Shown here piece by piece: positions 26,134 to 35,595 of a stretch of DNA of 64,000 nucleotides. Under the pieces are notes generated by a model that saw only the letters and a program-made list of their open reading frames with translations, made no database searches and was not told the origin of the DNA. Source of the DNA: JAOUEA01 sp963762075 (GTDB lineage: Bacteria > Actinomycetota > UBA4738 > HRBIN12). The stretch lies in NCBI GenBank assembly GCA_963762075.1, contig CAVXJC010000006.1, forward strand, positions 434,001-498,000. The letters run 5' to 3'. Position numbers and translations under genes: made by a program. Position 1 is the first letter of the stretch, and each line of letters begins with the position of its first letter.

Positions 26134-29043
26134 GTGACGCCCCCCTTCTCCCCCGACGAGCGCCAAGCGCTCGTGCTCGGCCATGCCTCGGGCACCCTGC
26201 TGGTGACCGGCGCGGCCGGCACGGGCAAGACGGCCGTGCTTCGCGAGCGCTTCGCCCGCCTCATCGAGGACAGCGCCGACCCCGACCGTGTCGCGCTCGT
26301 GGTGGGCTCGTCGGCTGCCCGCGATCGCGTGCGATCGGCCCTGTTGCAACGGCTCCCGGCCTCGCTCTCGGGTCTCCACGTCGTGACGATGCACGGTCTC
26401 GCGAACCGCATCCTGAAGCAGCGTGCCGAGCAGGCGGGCGAGGGCGAATCGCCACAGCTCCTCTCGGCGACCGAGCAGTTCGCGAAGGTGCAGGAGCTGC
26501 TCGCGGCGCAGGACCCAGCCGAGTGGCCGGCCTACGGCCCGCTACTTGCCATGCGCGGGTTCGTCGACGAGGTTCGCCAGTTCGTCTCACGAGCCCAAGA
26601 AGCCATGTTGACGCCCGAGCAGATCGAGCAGGCCGCCGACCGGCGCGGCCTCGCCGGCTGGCTCGAGCTGGCTCGGTTCCTGCGCGAGTACCAAGACGCT
26701 CTCGACGCACAGAACGTGGCCGACTTCGCGACGCTCCTGCAACGCGCAGCCACCATCGCATCTGACGGTGAGCCCGCGTTCGACCATGTGCTCGTCGACG
26801 ATTACCACGACACCACGATCGCGGCGGAGGCCATGCTTCGAGGGCTCGGCGCTCCCGATCTGGTGGTCGCCGCGAACCCCGACGCGCACGTCTTCTCCTT
26901 CCAAGGAACGAGCCGCGAGCCGCTCGACCGCTTCGCAGAGACCTTCGAGGGGCATGAGCACGTGGAGCTCGGCACGAACCACCGTGCTCCGAACCCCCAC
27001 GACATCGTGGCCTGGGTGGCACCGCATGCGAGCGAGGAACACGCGGCGGTCGCGCGCGAGCTGAGGCGGCTGCACGTCGAGGGCGTCGGGTGGAACGACA
27101 TGGCCGTGATCGTGCGGCGTCAGGGCACGCACCTCGGGGGGCTGCTCCGGGCGCTCGACGACGCGCGCATACCCCGAGCCATGCCCGAGCGCGGGCTGTC
27201 GCTCACCGCCGAGCCGGCGACCAGGCCCTACGTGCTCGCACTTCGATGGATCGCGGCAGACGAGGCGGCTCGCGAGGCGCTGATCGAGCAGCTCCTCGTC
27301 TCCGATGTGGTCGGCCTCTCTCCCGCTGCCGCCCGGGGTCTGTTGCGTGCTGCTCGCGCCGGTACCGGTTCGATCGCCAATGCGCTCGACGTCACCGAGG
27401 GGCTCACGGTTGCCGAGATCGACGCGGTCGTGGCGGCTCGCGAGACCCTCTCACGCGCGGCGCTGTTCGCGGGCATGAGCGTGCAAGATGCGTTCCGCCA
27501 CCTGTGGGAGCACCTTCCCTGCTCGCGACGGCTGGTCGACCGAGCGGGGGAAAGCCCCGAGTCCCGGCGAGAGCTCGACACGGTCGTGACGTTCGCCAAC
27601 GTCGTGGCCGAGACCGACGAGGCAACCGCCGACGCGGGTGTCGAGGCGTTCCTCGAATCGCTCGACGCCGGCCGCCACGGCCCCGGCTACTCCGCGTGGG
27701 AACGAGGCCGCGTCGACGCCGTGCAGGTGCTCACGGCCCACGGCGCCGTCGGACGGGAGTTCGACACCGTGCTGGTCACGGGCGTCGCAGAAGGAAGCTT
27801 CCCGAGCCTCACGAGGTCCGAGCCGATGTTCGATCTCGCGGTGCTCGAGGGGCCGGTGACCAACGTCGCGCGCAACCGGAGCCGGCTCGATGACGAGCGC
27901 CGGCTGTACGACATGGTGCTGTCCCGGGCGAAGCGCCGGGTGGTGCTCACCTGCGCCGACACTCAGGGTGACGCCGACGGCGGATCGGCTCGTTCACGAT
28001 TCGTCGAGGTGGACAGGTGGTCGCCCACACCTTCGGGCCCCTTCGACGACCCCGTCTCGACGCACGAGGCCCATGCGGCGTGGCGATCGCAGCTCGCCGA
28101 CGACGCGAGTGCGCCGTGGCAACGAGTTGCCGCCCTCGACGGTCTGGTCGCACTCGGCGTCGACGCGCGCCGCTGGTGGTTCCAGCGCGACTGGACCGAG
28201 ACCGGGCGTCCGCTGCACGAGACGATCCGCGTCTCGTACTCGCGGTTGTCGAACCTGGAGGCGTGCGAGCTCATGCATGTGCTCGGCGACGAGCTGGGAC
28301 TCGGCAGGCCGGGCGGCTATCACGCGTGGGTCGGCAAGACCGTGCACACCATCATCGAGCAGGTCGAGAAGGGTGAGATCGCCAAAGATCCGCCCGTCGT
28401 GGTCGGTGTGCTGCGGGACCGTTGGCGGCCCCAGGAGTTCCCGTCGATGGCGGTGTCGACGGCGTTCTTCAAGCTCGCTCACGACCACATGCTGCGCAAC
28501 TGGTTCGAGCACTACGCCGATCACCCCGCCGTCGGTATCGAGCGGTTCTTCGAGTTCGAGCTCGAGGGCGCCAAGGTGATCGGCTACATCGACCGCATCG
28601 GCCCAGCCGTGCAAGACGGATACGTCATCACCGACTTCAAGACGGGCAAGAGCGACAACGCCGGGCCGCCGCGGGAGAGCCTGCAGCTCGGCATCTACTA
28701 CCTCGCCGTGCAGGAATCGCCGGACCTCGCGGAGTTCCAGCCGGTGAAGACCGTCGAGCTCGCGTTCCTGCGCGGGAACTGGAAGAGCCCCGACATCGAC
28801 CACCGCAAGTGGATGGTCACCGAGCGCGATGAACAGGCCTATCAGGCCGAGATGCGCGAGCGCCTCTCCGAGCTGATCAAGCGCAAGCGTGCCCTGAACG
28901 AACGTGAGGTGTTCCGGCCGAACCCGTATGCGAATTGCCGCTTCTGCGACTTCCAGACGCTGTGTCCGCTGTATGCCGAGGGGCAGCCCCTGTTCCCGGT
29001 CGAGGTTGTGAGGTCGGGCGCGCCACAGGCGGTCTCCGCATGA
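26134..29043 (+). CDS. adnA: AdnA-like subunit of an AdnAB helicase-nuclease
   Basis: 969 residues, with a UvrD-like motor followed by a RecB-family nuclease. Walker A GAAGTGKT is at about 26-33. The motif II position reads VDDYHD instead of DEYQD, so the motor may be weakened, as expected for the AdnA side. The C-terminal nuclease shows GYIDRI and ITDFKTGK (the catalytic Asp and D-x-K). The Fe-S cysteines are one in LEACELM and three in NCRFCDFQTLC (C-x2-C-x5-C). In mycobacteria AdnAB resects double-strand breaks. The stop overlaps the ATG of adnB (ATGA), so the subunits are coupled. Confidence 0.85.
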   Translation: MTPPFSPDERQALVLGHASGTLLVTGAAGTGKTAVLRERFARLIEDSADPDRVALVVGSSAARDRVRSALLQRLPASLSGLHVVTMHGLANRILKQRAEQAGEGESPQLLSATEQFAKVQELLAAQDPAEWPAYGPLLAMRGFVDEVRQFVSRAQEAMLTPEQIEQAADRRGLAGWLELARFLREYQDALDAQNVADFATLLQRAATIASDGEPAFDHVLVDDYHDTTIAAEAMLRGLGAPDLVVAANPDAHVFSFQGTSREPLDRFAETFEGHEHVELGTNHRAPNPHDIVAWVAPHASEEHAAVARELRRLHVEGVGWNDMAVIVRRQGTHLGGLLRALDDARIPRAMPERGLSLTAEPATRPYVLALRWIAADEAAREALIEQLLVSDVVGLSPAAARGLLRAARAGTGSIANALDVTEGLTVAEIDAVVAARETLSRAALFAGMSVQDAFRHLWEHLPCSRRLVDRAGESPESRRELDTVVTFANVVAETDEATADAGVEAFLESLDAGRHGPGYSAWERGRVDAVQVLTAHGAVGREFDTVLVTGVAEGSFPSLTRSEPMFDLAVLEGPVTNVARNRSRLDDERRLYDMVLSRAKRRVVLTCADTQGDADGGSARSRFVEVDRWSPTPSGPFDDPVSTHEAHAAWRSQLADDASAPWQRVAALDGLVALGVDARRWWFQRDWTETGRPLHETIRVSYSRLSNLEACELMHVLGDELGLGRPGGYHAWVGKTVHTIIEQVEKGEIAKDPPVVVGVLRDRWRPQEFPSMAVSTAFFKLAHDHMLRNWFEHYADHPAVGIERFFEFELEGAKVIGYIDRIGPAVQDGYVITDFKTGKSDNAGPPRESLQLGIYYLAVQESPDLAEFQPVKTVELAFLRGNWKSPDIDHRKWMVTERDEQAYQAEMRERLSELIKRKRALNEREVFRPNPYANCRFCDFQTLCPLYAEGQPLFPVEVVRSGAPQAVSA

Positions 29044-32000
29044 CCGAGGGCTATCCCGCCGAGATCCTCGCGGCCATGGGAGGCGCGCCGCCCACCGATG
29101 AGCAGTGGCGCGCGATCACGATGCCGCTCGAGCCGACGGTGCTGATCGCAGGCGCCGGGTCGGGCAAGACGAGCGTGATCGCCGCGCGCATCGTGTACCT
29201 GGCGCTGGCGGCGCTCGGCCGCATCGATGCGACCGATGGCGTGCTTCCCGGCAACGTGCTCGCGCTGACGTTCACCGTGAAGGCCACCGACAACCTGCGC
29301 TCGCGCATCCGCCGGGCGCTGGCCGGCGTCGATCTCGCCCGCGGGGACGAGCCCGAGATCATCAACTACCACGCGCTCGCGGCGCAGGTGATCGACCGAT
29401 ACGGCATGCTCGCCGGCATCGAGCGCGGCCGCGTGCTGAGCCAGGCGCAGCGGGTCACCATCGCGGGCCGCGTGCTCGACGAGATGTCGTTCGAGCACGT
29501 GAAGACCGAGTGGCAGCAGAGCGTGGTCGACAAGATCTTGAACCTCGACGGCCAGATCGCGAATCACCTCGTCGACCCCGACGAGGTGGTCGCGTTCGTC
29601 ACAGAGCGACTGCCGGTGTTCAAGGAGATCGCCCGAACCGATCGTGTCTATTCCAGCGCGCTCGAGCGCATCGAGCTCGCGAAGGCGGTCGTCGTGTTCC
29701 GCCGCCTCAAGCGCGACCTCGGCGTGATCGACTTCGGCGACCAGATCGAACTCGCGGTGGAGGTCGCGACCGAGCATCGCGAGGTCGGACAGGAGTATCG
29801 CGACAGGTTCGCCGCGGTGCTGCTCGACGAGTACCAGGACACCAATGTCGCACAGGCCAAGCTCATGCGGGCGATGTTCGCCGGCGGACACCCGGTCACC
29901 GCGGTGGGCGACCCCGACCAGAACATCTACGCCTGGCGCGGGGCGTCGCTCTCGAACCTGTTCGACTTTCCCACCGACTTCGCGAAGGACGACGGTTCCC
30001 CGGCCGAGCGGCTGCCGCTGTTCACGAACTTCCGGTCGGGAGCGCGCATCCTGCACGCGGCCGACACGATCATCTCGCCGCTGCCCGAGGCACAACGCCC
30101 CGATCCCGACAAGCGACTCGTGCCCTTCGGACCCAACGGTGAGGGAGAGGTGACGGTCAGGTCGCACCTCGACGAGTTGACAGAGGCCAGGGCGATAGCC
30201 GAGCGCGTCGCCGGCCTGCATGGCTCAGGCTCGCCGTGGTCCGAGATCGCGGTGCTCTGCCGCACCTCTCGGCTGTTCTTCCTGCTGCAGCAGACGTTCG
30301 CCGAACGCGAGATCCCGGCGGAGATCGTCGGGCTCGCAGGTTTGCTCCGCACCCCCGAGGTGGTCGAGGTCATGGCGTATGCGCGCGCTGCCAACGACGC
30401 GATGGCGAGCGTCGCGCTCGCCCGGGTGCTCATGGGCCCCCGCTATCGGGTCGGGTTCAAGGATCTCGCCCTCGTCGCGAGCTGGGCCAAGGGCAGGAAC
30501 TACGCCTGGCGTGAGGATGGCGGCGACGACGAGGAGACGCCGTTCCTGTTCGCCGAGGCGCTCGAGCATCTCGGCGAGATCGAGGAGCTCAGTGACGAGG
30601 CACGCACGCGGCTCGAGGAGTTCCGCGCCGAGCTCTCGGCGCTGCGCATCGAGGCCCGCCGGCCCGTGCCGGAGTTCCTGGGCGAGGTGATCCGACGCAT
30701 CGGCATCGTCGATGAGCTCGAGGCCGAGGTCGATCGCGCCACCGCTGCGCAGCGCTCGCGCAACCTCGCCGCCTTCCTCGATCAGGTGCACGCGTTCGAG
30801 CCGGTCGAGGGGGAGCTCACGTTGCGGGCCTTCCTCGACTACGTCGACTCGGTCGAGGCTCTCGACAAGGAAGAGTGGGCACCCGTGCAGCCGAGCGACG
30901 CGGACTCGGTCAAGGTCATGACGATCCACCAGGCCAAGGGACTCGAGTTCGATCACGTCTTCGTGCCCGGCGTCGCAGCGGGGCTGATGCCATCGAAGCG
31001 CATCCAGCAGAACCCCGCCGAGCGCGGCTACTCGCTCGACTTCGAGCTGCGGGGCGACGCGGCGATCCTTCCCGCGTTCGACGGCGTGCTCTCGCACTTC
31101 AAGCGCGATCTGCAGGCACAGGAAGTCATCGAGGAACGCCGCACGATGTACGTGGCGCTCACGCGCGCGCGCAGGTCGCTGCACGTGAGCGCGTCGAACT
31201 GGTACGGCGAGAACGTGAAGGCCAAGGGCCCGAGCGAGTTCTTCGCCGAGCTCGCCGAGTGGGGCACGGAAAGCGGGGAGGCAGACGTGACGATCGCGAC
31301 CGGCCCCCGCCGGCCGGTGACTGCAGACGGCGCGGTCGCCGAGCCGGAGCAGAACCCGATGCTCGGCTACCGCGAGTCGCTCGTTCGTGACTGGCCCGGA
31401 CCCGCTCGTCCCGACGACACCAGCACGCAGTTCCCCGGCGGATGGCGCCGGACCGCCGTTGCAGCGATCGAGGCCGGGGCGGTGCAGACGACGCTCGTCG
31501 ACGCGCTCGAGCCCGATGCGCGTGCCTCGTTCGAACGACTGGCGGCCGACAGGCGCCAGCTCGTCACGCACCTTGTCGAGCGCGAGGCGATCGAGGGCAG
31601 ACCGAGCATCGAGCGCACCCCGCAGGCGGTGGGCGCGAGCGACCTCATCACGTACACACAGTGCCCGAAACGCTTCTACTGGTCGCGGGTCCGTCCGTTG
31701 CCACGGTTCAGCGGACCCGCGGCGCGCATCGGCACCGAGGTGCACGCCTGGATCGAACGACGAGCCCGCGGGCAAGGCCAGCTCCTCGAGATCGGCGACC
31801 GCCCCGACCTCACCGACGAGGAGCTCGCCGGAGACCCGGGTCGGGTCGAGCGTCTGCGCGAGTCGTTCCTGGCGAGCCGGTTCGCCTCGGCGGCGCCGCT
31901 GTATGCCGAGCGCGCCTTCCTGCTGCGGCTCGGCGAGTTCACGGTGGGCGGACGCATCGACGCGATCTTCGGCCGACCCGATGGTCCCTGGGAGATCGTC

Positions 32001-32318
32001 GACTGGAAGACGGGCCGCCGTCCCACCTCCGACGACCCCACTCTCGGCCTGCAGCTCGACGTGTACGGGCTCGCGGCGGTCGAGATCTGGGGCAAGTCCG
32101 CGAGCGACCTGACGCTCACCTATCTGTACCTCGCGAGCGGCGAGGAAGCCTCGAAGCCCATGGACGACCCCGCAGCCGTTCGATCCCGCGTGGAAGCCTC
32201 ACTCACCGCGATCGGTGAAGGCGAGTTCGATCCCACACCAGGTCGGTGGTGCACCCACTGCGACTTCCGTTCGTTCTGCGATGCGGGCCAGGCATGGCTC
32301 GCCTCGCACGACGGGTGA
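29040..32318 (+). CDS. adnB: AdnB-like subunit of an AdnAB helicase-nuclease
   Basis: 1092 residues. The N-terminal superfamily I motor is complete: PPTDEQWRAI, Walker A AGAGSGKT at 37-44, LLDEYQDTN near 261, GDPDQNIYAWRGA, NFRSG, VMTIHQAKGLEFDHVF and YVALTRAR. The C-terminal nuclease has GRIDAIF, EIVDWKTGR and an Fe-S set CPKRFYW plus WCTHCDFRSFC. This is the main engine of the complex that unwinds and degrades DNA ends. It is translationally coupled to adnA. The length and order match mycobacterial AdnB. Confidence 0.88.
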   Translation: MTEGYPAEILAAMGGAPPTDEQWRAITMPLEPTVLIAGAGSGKTSVIAARIVYLALAALGRIDATDGVLPGNVLALTFTVKATDNLRSRIRRALAGVDLARGDEPEIINYHALAAQVIDRYGMLAGIERGRVLSQAQRVTIAGRVLDEMSFEHVKTEWQQSVVDKILNLDGQIANHLVDPDEVVAFVTERLPVFKEIARTDRVYSSALERIELAKAVVVFRRLKRDLGVIDFGDQIELAVEVATEHREVGQEYRDRFAAVLLDEYQDTNVAQAKLMRAMFAGGHPVTAVGDPDQNIYAWRGASLSNLFDFPTDFAKDDGSPAERLPLFTNFRSGARILHAADTIISPLPEAQRPDPDKRLVPFGPNGEGEVTVRSHLDELTEARAIAERVAGLHGSGSPWSEIAVLCRTSRLFFLLQQTFAEREIPAEIVGLAGLLRTPEVVEVMAYARAANDAMASVALARVLMGPRYRVGFKDLALVASWAKGRNYAWREDGGDDEETPFLFAEALEHLGEIEELSDEARTRLEEFRAELSALRIEARRPVPEFLGEVIRRIGIVDELEAEVDRATAAQRSRNLAAFLDQVHAFEPVEGELTLRAFLDYVDSVEALDKEEWAPVQPSDADSVKVMTIHQAKGLEFDHVFVPGVAAGLMPSKRIQQNPAERGYSLDFELRGDAAILPAFDGVLSHFKRDLQAQEVIEERRTMYVALTRARRSLHVSASNWYGENVKAKGPSEFFAELAEWGTESGEADVTIATGPRRPVTADGAVAEPEQNPMLGYRESLVRDWPGPARPDDTSTQFPGGWRRTAVAAIEAGAVQTTLVDALEPDARASFERLAADRRQLVTHLVEREAIEGRPSIERTPQAVGASDLITYTQCPKRFYWSRVRPLPRFSGPAARIGTEVHAWIERRARGQGQLLEIGDRPDLTDEELAGDPGRVERLRESFLASRFASAAPLYAERAFLLRLGEFTVGGRIDAIFGRPDGPWEIVDWKTGRRPTSDDPTLGLQLDVYGLAAVEIWGKSASDLTLTYLYLASGEEASKPMDDPAAVRSRVEASLTAIGEGEFDPTPGRWCTHCDFRSFCDAGQAWLASHDG

Positions 32319-32324
32319 TCGAGG

Positions 32325-32726
32325 TCAGCCGATCTCCGGTGACGAGAGTCGTTCGAGGGACTCGCCGAACGTCCTGTAGCCCGCCGCTGGGTCGTAGCCG
32401 CCCTCGCTGACGCCCGGCACGAGCCGGGCCACCACGCCCGCCTCTGCCGGAGCTCGATTGAAGGCAACAGCTCGGAACCACTCGAGGCTGCCGGGTGATA
32501 CGAGCACCTCACCATGCGTGCCTTGGCGCCGGTACGACGCGTCGTCGGTCACGACGACGGGCGTCCTGCGGAAGGCACGCTCGAGCGCTTCCCTGACATC
32601 GTCGTCGGCGCCGTCGATCACGGCCTTGCCGTCGACCCAGGTTGCGGTGCCGACGTGCGAAGGCGCGGGCGTGATCTCGGATGCGCCGACGGGCGAGGCC
32701 GCGGGCCGGGAGAACTCGACCTTCAT
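32325..32726 (-). CDS. Hypothetical protein, about 133 residues
   Basis: Not recognised. It starts at the ATG at 32726 (MKVEFSRPA). The sequence is soluble-looking: a Pro/Ala-rich first 30 residues, a compact middle (VREALERAFRRTPVVVTDD) and a segment SPGSLEWFRAVAFNRAPAEAG near the end. It shares the strand with, and lies 19 nt downstream of, the cyclic-nucleotide-binding gene, so it may be co-transcribed. It converges on adnB with a 6-nt gap, and no terminator is visible there. Confidence 0.5.
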   Translation of the reverse strand: MKVEFSRPAASPVGASEITPAPSHVGTATWVDGKAVIDGADDDVREALERAFRRTPVVVTDDASYRRQGTHGEVLVSPGSLEWFRAVAFNRAPAEAGVVARLVPGVSEGGYDPAAGYRTFGESLERLSSPEIG

Positions 32727-32745
32727 CGTCAGCACGCCACGAGCG

Positions 32746-33174
32746 TCAGCGGGCGAGCGAATGGTCGACGCGGCGAATCATGCGCGCCAAGCTTTCCAGC
32801 AGCGAGACCGCGACATCGGGATCGCGCTCCAGCTCCTTCAGGAAGTTCTTGCGCTGGATCATCAACAGGGTCATCGGGGTCTCGGCCCTCACGGTGGCGG
32901 TACGCTCTCCGCCGTCGAGCAGCGAGATCTCGCCGAAGTGGTCGCCCGGCAAGATGCGGTGCACCGTTCTGCCCTTGACCGTGACCTTGGCCTCGCCGAC
33001 GAGCGCCACGTAGAAGCTGTCACCGGGAGCGCCTTCCTTCACGATCGAGGCCCCCTGCATGAAGTTCGCCATCTCGGCGATCTCGGCGACCTTCTTCAGA
33101 TGACGCTTGGAGAGCCCCTCGAACAGCGGCACAGCCGCGAGCACGGGCTCGAGCTTCTGCTTCGGCTTCGCCAC
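32746..33174 (-). CDS. Stand-alone cyclic-nucleotide-binding domain protein
   Basis: 142 residues that consist of one cNMP-binding domain: VPLFEGLSKRHLKKVAE, IVKEGAPGDSFYVALVGEAKV, then the phosphate-binding cassette PGDHFGEISLLDGGERTATVRAE with the E-x-x-L-L and R-T-A core, and a C-terminal helix. The intact FGEISLL...RTATV cassette means nucleotide binding is likely. There is no output domain. The GTG at 33174 has a strong AAGGAGG ribosome-binding site. It is divergent from a Crp-type regulator gene 175 nt away, so the two may work together. Confidence 0.82.
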   Translation of the reverse strand: MAKPKQKLEPVLAAVPLFEGLSKRHLKKVAEIAEMANFMQGASIVKEGAPGDSFYVALVGEAKVTVKGRTVHRILPGDHFGEISLLDGGERTATVRAETPMTLLMIQRKNFLKELERDPDVAVSLLESLARMIRRVDHSLAR

Positions 33175-33349
33175 GAGGTCCTCCTTGCGGGCGCATGTGC
33201 CGGGCGGGTCGTCGGTGCGGGCTCGCGGCAAGACTATCCGGTCGCGAGGGTTCGGTGCATCGGCTCGCGAGGCCTCGCGATGTCGGTGGTTCGGGGTAGG
33301 GTGCTGCTCCCCCGCAGGTCGACTTCTCCCCCCGGAAGGAGTCGGGACG

Positions 33350-34033
33350 GTGGCGGAACTCTTGCCTCGCAGTCCGCAACCGCTCGTCGTCGAGCTCGTG
33401 GTGCGTCCTGGGACTGCCGTCGTGCAGCAGGGGCAGCCATGCCCGCCGATGCGGGTCGTGTCGCGAGGAGCTTTCATGGTCGAGATGCTCCGCCACGACG
33501 GACGACGGCTCGTGCTCGACGTGCTCGGGCCCGGCGACGGCGTCGGCGAGCCGGGTGGCTCTCTCGGCGACGGCGTGGGCAGGGCGGCTGGCACGCTCGG
33601 CGGCGCCGACCGAGGCGGTCCGCCTGTCGCGCAGGCGACCACCCGCGCGATCGGGCCCGGGCGCTTGCGCGAGGCCCTGCCGTGGGAGCAGGCGGCGCTG
33701 CTGGCCCGTCGAGCCGAGCGCGCAGCTCGTCTGGCAGCCGACCTCGCGTGGTTCGACGTGCCTACTCGACTGATCGCCAGGCTGAACGTGCTCGCCGAGC
33801 GGTTCGGCCAACCGGTGCCCGGCGGGATCGCGATCGGACTTCGGCTCGGCCATGACGACCTGGCGGCTGTCTGCGCCACGTCACGGGAGTCGGTCACTCG
33901 GGCGATGACGGCACTCGTCGCCGACGGCCGGGTCGCCGTCCCCAGCCGGGGCCGCATCGTGGTGCCTCGCCCCGGGCTCGTTCAGGCGCCGCTTCCTTCT
34001 TGCAGAAGGATCAGGCTGCACGACCGGCAGTAA
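33350..34033 (+). CDS. Crp/Fnr-family transcriptional regulator
   Basis: About 227 residues from a GTG preceded by GGAAGGAG (33334-33341). The N-terminal half is a degenerate cNMP-type beta-roll (VQQGQPCPPMRVVSRGAFMVEML, then VLDVLGPGDGVGEP) that lacks the canonical FGE...RTA cassette, so it may bind another ligand or none. The C-terminal half is a Crp-type winged helix (LRLGHDDLAAVCATSRESVTRAMTALVADGRV), where TSRESVTRAM is the recognition helix. The last 52 nt overlap the convergent MBL-fold gene. Confidence 0.78.
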   Translation: MAELLPRSPQPLVVELVVRPGTAVVQQGQPCPPMRVVSRGAFMVEMLRHDGRRLVLDVLGPGDGVGEPGGSLGDGVGRAAGTLGGADRGGPPVAQATTRAIGPGRLREALPWEQAALLARRAERAARLAADLAWFDVPTRLIARLNVLAERFGQPVPGGIAIGLRLGHDDLAAVCATSRESVTRAMTALVADGRVAVPSRGRIVVPRPGLVQAPLPSCRRIRLHDRQ

Positions 34034-34900
34034 CGTCCACGCGCGTTCGTCGGCTTGCCGCACCGTTCACATTCGCGCGGGGTGATCGCCTGCCATCGGG
34101 CGTCGTCGCCTCGGCCTTCGCTGGCGGCGCGCGCCTCGGCCGAGAGCTTCAACAGGTGCGCGAGTACCGACCGGCCCGCGAGCTCGTGCACGTCGCGTGG
34201 GTACGCCGCGTAGATCTCGGCGACGATGTCGGTGATGGTTCGGGGCCCGCGTGAGATCGCGTCCACGATCTGTTGCTCGCGCTCGGCGCGATGGTCGACG
34301 TACTCCTGCAGCTTCGCCGGCGCGCCGAGCACCACCGGGCCGTGGCCCGGGTAGATCGTGCGGGGCGCGAGCTCCTGCAGGCGCGCGAGCGAGCGCATGT
34401 ACTGCACCAGGTCGCCGTCGGGCGGGTCGATGAAGCTGGTGCCACGCCCGAGCACGGCGTCGCCCGTGAACACCGCTCCGTGTGCTGGTGCATAGAACGC
34501 CATGTGATCGCTCGTATGCCCCGGCGTGTGCACCGCGGTGAGGGTCAGACCGGCGGCGGTCACCTCTTGCCCGTCGCGAAGGTGGGCAGCCCCCGCAAGG
34601 CGGAAGGCGAGCAGGGGGGCTTCGGCGCGAGCCGCGAACGCCGTCGCGCCGGGCGCATGATCCGGGTGGTCGTGCGTGACGAGCACGGCCTCCACCTGTG
34701 GTCCTGCCGCCCGGGCGACCTCGTCCAGGTGCCCCGGGTCGTCGGGCCCAGGGTCGATCACGATGACGGGCGCGCCGCGTCGCGCTGGGCGTGCCCGGAC
34801 CATCGCTGACCGTCGCCGCGTCGCTCGCGATCCACGTGTTCGTGCCCTCGAGCGTGTACGGGCTGGGGTTCGGGGCGAGCACGCGCACGATGTGCAACAT
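33982..34900 (-). CDS. MBL-fold hydrolase (LACTB2-like) with C-terminal zinc ribbon, frameshifted
   Basis: A metallo-beta-lactamase-fold hydrolase. The N-terminus MLHIVRVLAPNPSPYTLEGTN from the ATG at 34900 is in one frame. From about 34790 the frame shifts to VIVIDPGPDDPGHLDEVAR, then the zinc motif THDHPDHAPGA (HxHxDH), HTPGHTSDH and GDAVLGRGT. The C-terminal winged-helix part (PRTITDIVAEIYAAYP) resembles LACTB2-type nucleases. A four-Cys ribbon (CERCGKPTNARGRYCRSC) closes the protein. The break is one extra base, or two missing, in a GC-rich run. It lies 5 nt downstream of the Nudix gene. Confidence 0.75.
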
Positions 34901-34905
34901 GCGAC

Positions 34906-35562
34906 TCAGTCCTCCCAGAAGACCGACCGAGGAAGCCCCACGACCTCGTCGTCGGTAGGCTCGCGGGTCTCGAACGTAAGCCTGACGATGGCATCGGCAC
35001 TCTCGCACGAGGCCAGTTCGAGCATCGTGGCGTACGTGGGCCAATAGAGCGCCCGGGCGCCCACCTGCCACTCGGCGAGCAACGTACGCGGCGAGGCCCA
35101 CCACGCGTGCGCGGCCTCGGCCCCGTCGGGCGCGGGATCGAGGCCCCTGGGCGCTGCCACCGCGAAGTAGCGGGCGTCGAATCGGACGGGCACCTCGTCG
35201 GGCGCAACCCACCGCGCGAGCTCGTGGAGCTGTTCGGTCGACGGCGGGTCGGCGTGCACCGGGTCCAGGGAGTCGGGCTTGCCCGCGTCGACGAGCCCCT
35301 CGCGCGTGAGGGCGAGGCCGGCCTCCTCGACCAACTCCCGGATCGCGGCGGCGCGAGCTGCCTGTAGGGGATCGCCGAACCATCGGTCGGCGAGCTCCGC
35401 ATCGCCGCGATCGACCGCTCCGCCCGGAAACACCACGTAGCCCGGCAGGAACCGGCTCTCAGCCCCTCGCTCGACCACGAGCACCTCAGGGTCACCAACG
35501 GTGCCGTCGTGACCTTCGCGCACTGCGATCACGGAAGCCGCGCGGCGGATCTGCTCGCCCAT
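34906..35562 (-). CDS. Nudix hydrolase, NUDT19-like
   Basis: 218 residues. The Nudix fold is shown by FLPGYVVFPGGAVD and a divergent Nudix box ending RELVEEAGL (REUXEEXGU), preceded by GDPLQAARAAAI in place of the classic G-x5-E start. The extra segment between the two and the C-terminal ARYFAVAAP...EAAHAWWASP resemble NUDT19/CoA-diphosphatase-type enzymes. Likely substrates are CoA or related diphosphates, by inference only. It begins at the ATG at 35562, is divergent from the MidA-like gene (33-nt gap) and is followed by the MBL-fold gene. Confidence 0.82.
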   Translation of the reverse strand: MGEQIRRAASVIAVREGHDGTVGDPEVLVVERGAESRFLPGYVVFPGGAVDRGDAELADRWFGDPLQAARAAAIRELVEEAGLALTREGLVDAGKPDSLDPVHADPPSTEQLHELARWVAPDEVPVRFDARYFAVAAPRGLDPAPDGAEAAHAWWASPRTLLAEWQVGARALYWPTYATMLELASCESADAIVRLTFETREPTDDEVVGLPRSVFWED

Positions 35563-35581
35563 GGGGCGGGATTCTCCCAGG

Positions 35582-35587
35582 TACCCT
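35582..35587 (+). promoter_or_regulatory. Putative leaderless promoter -10 of the MidA-like gene
   Basis: TACCCT with 8 nt to the ATG at 35596, one base longer than the most common leaderless spacing in this window. No Shine-Dalgarno is present. Confidence 0.4.
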
Positions 35588-35595
35588 GCCGCTCG

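Noticed and set aside
24979..29043. 1354-residue open frame suggesting a protease-helicase fusion
   Set aside because: The first 385 codons overlap the site-2 protease gene in another frame and match nothing. AdnA sequence begins at the GTG at 26134.
30225..31775. Long antisense open frames such as this one inside adnB and 2696-3811 inside the first permeases
   Set aside because: High GC gives long chance frames opposite real genes. The proteins are low-complexity His/Arg/Val-rich with no motifs.
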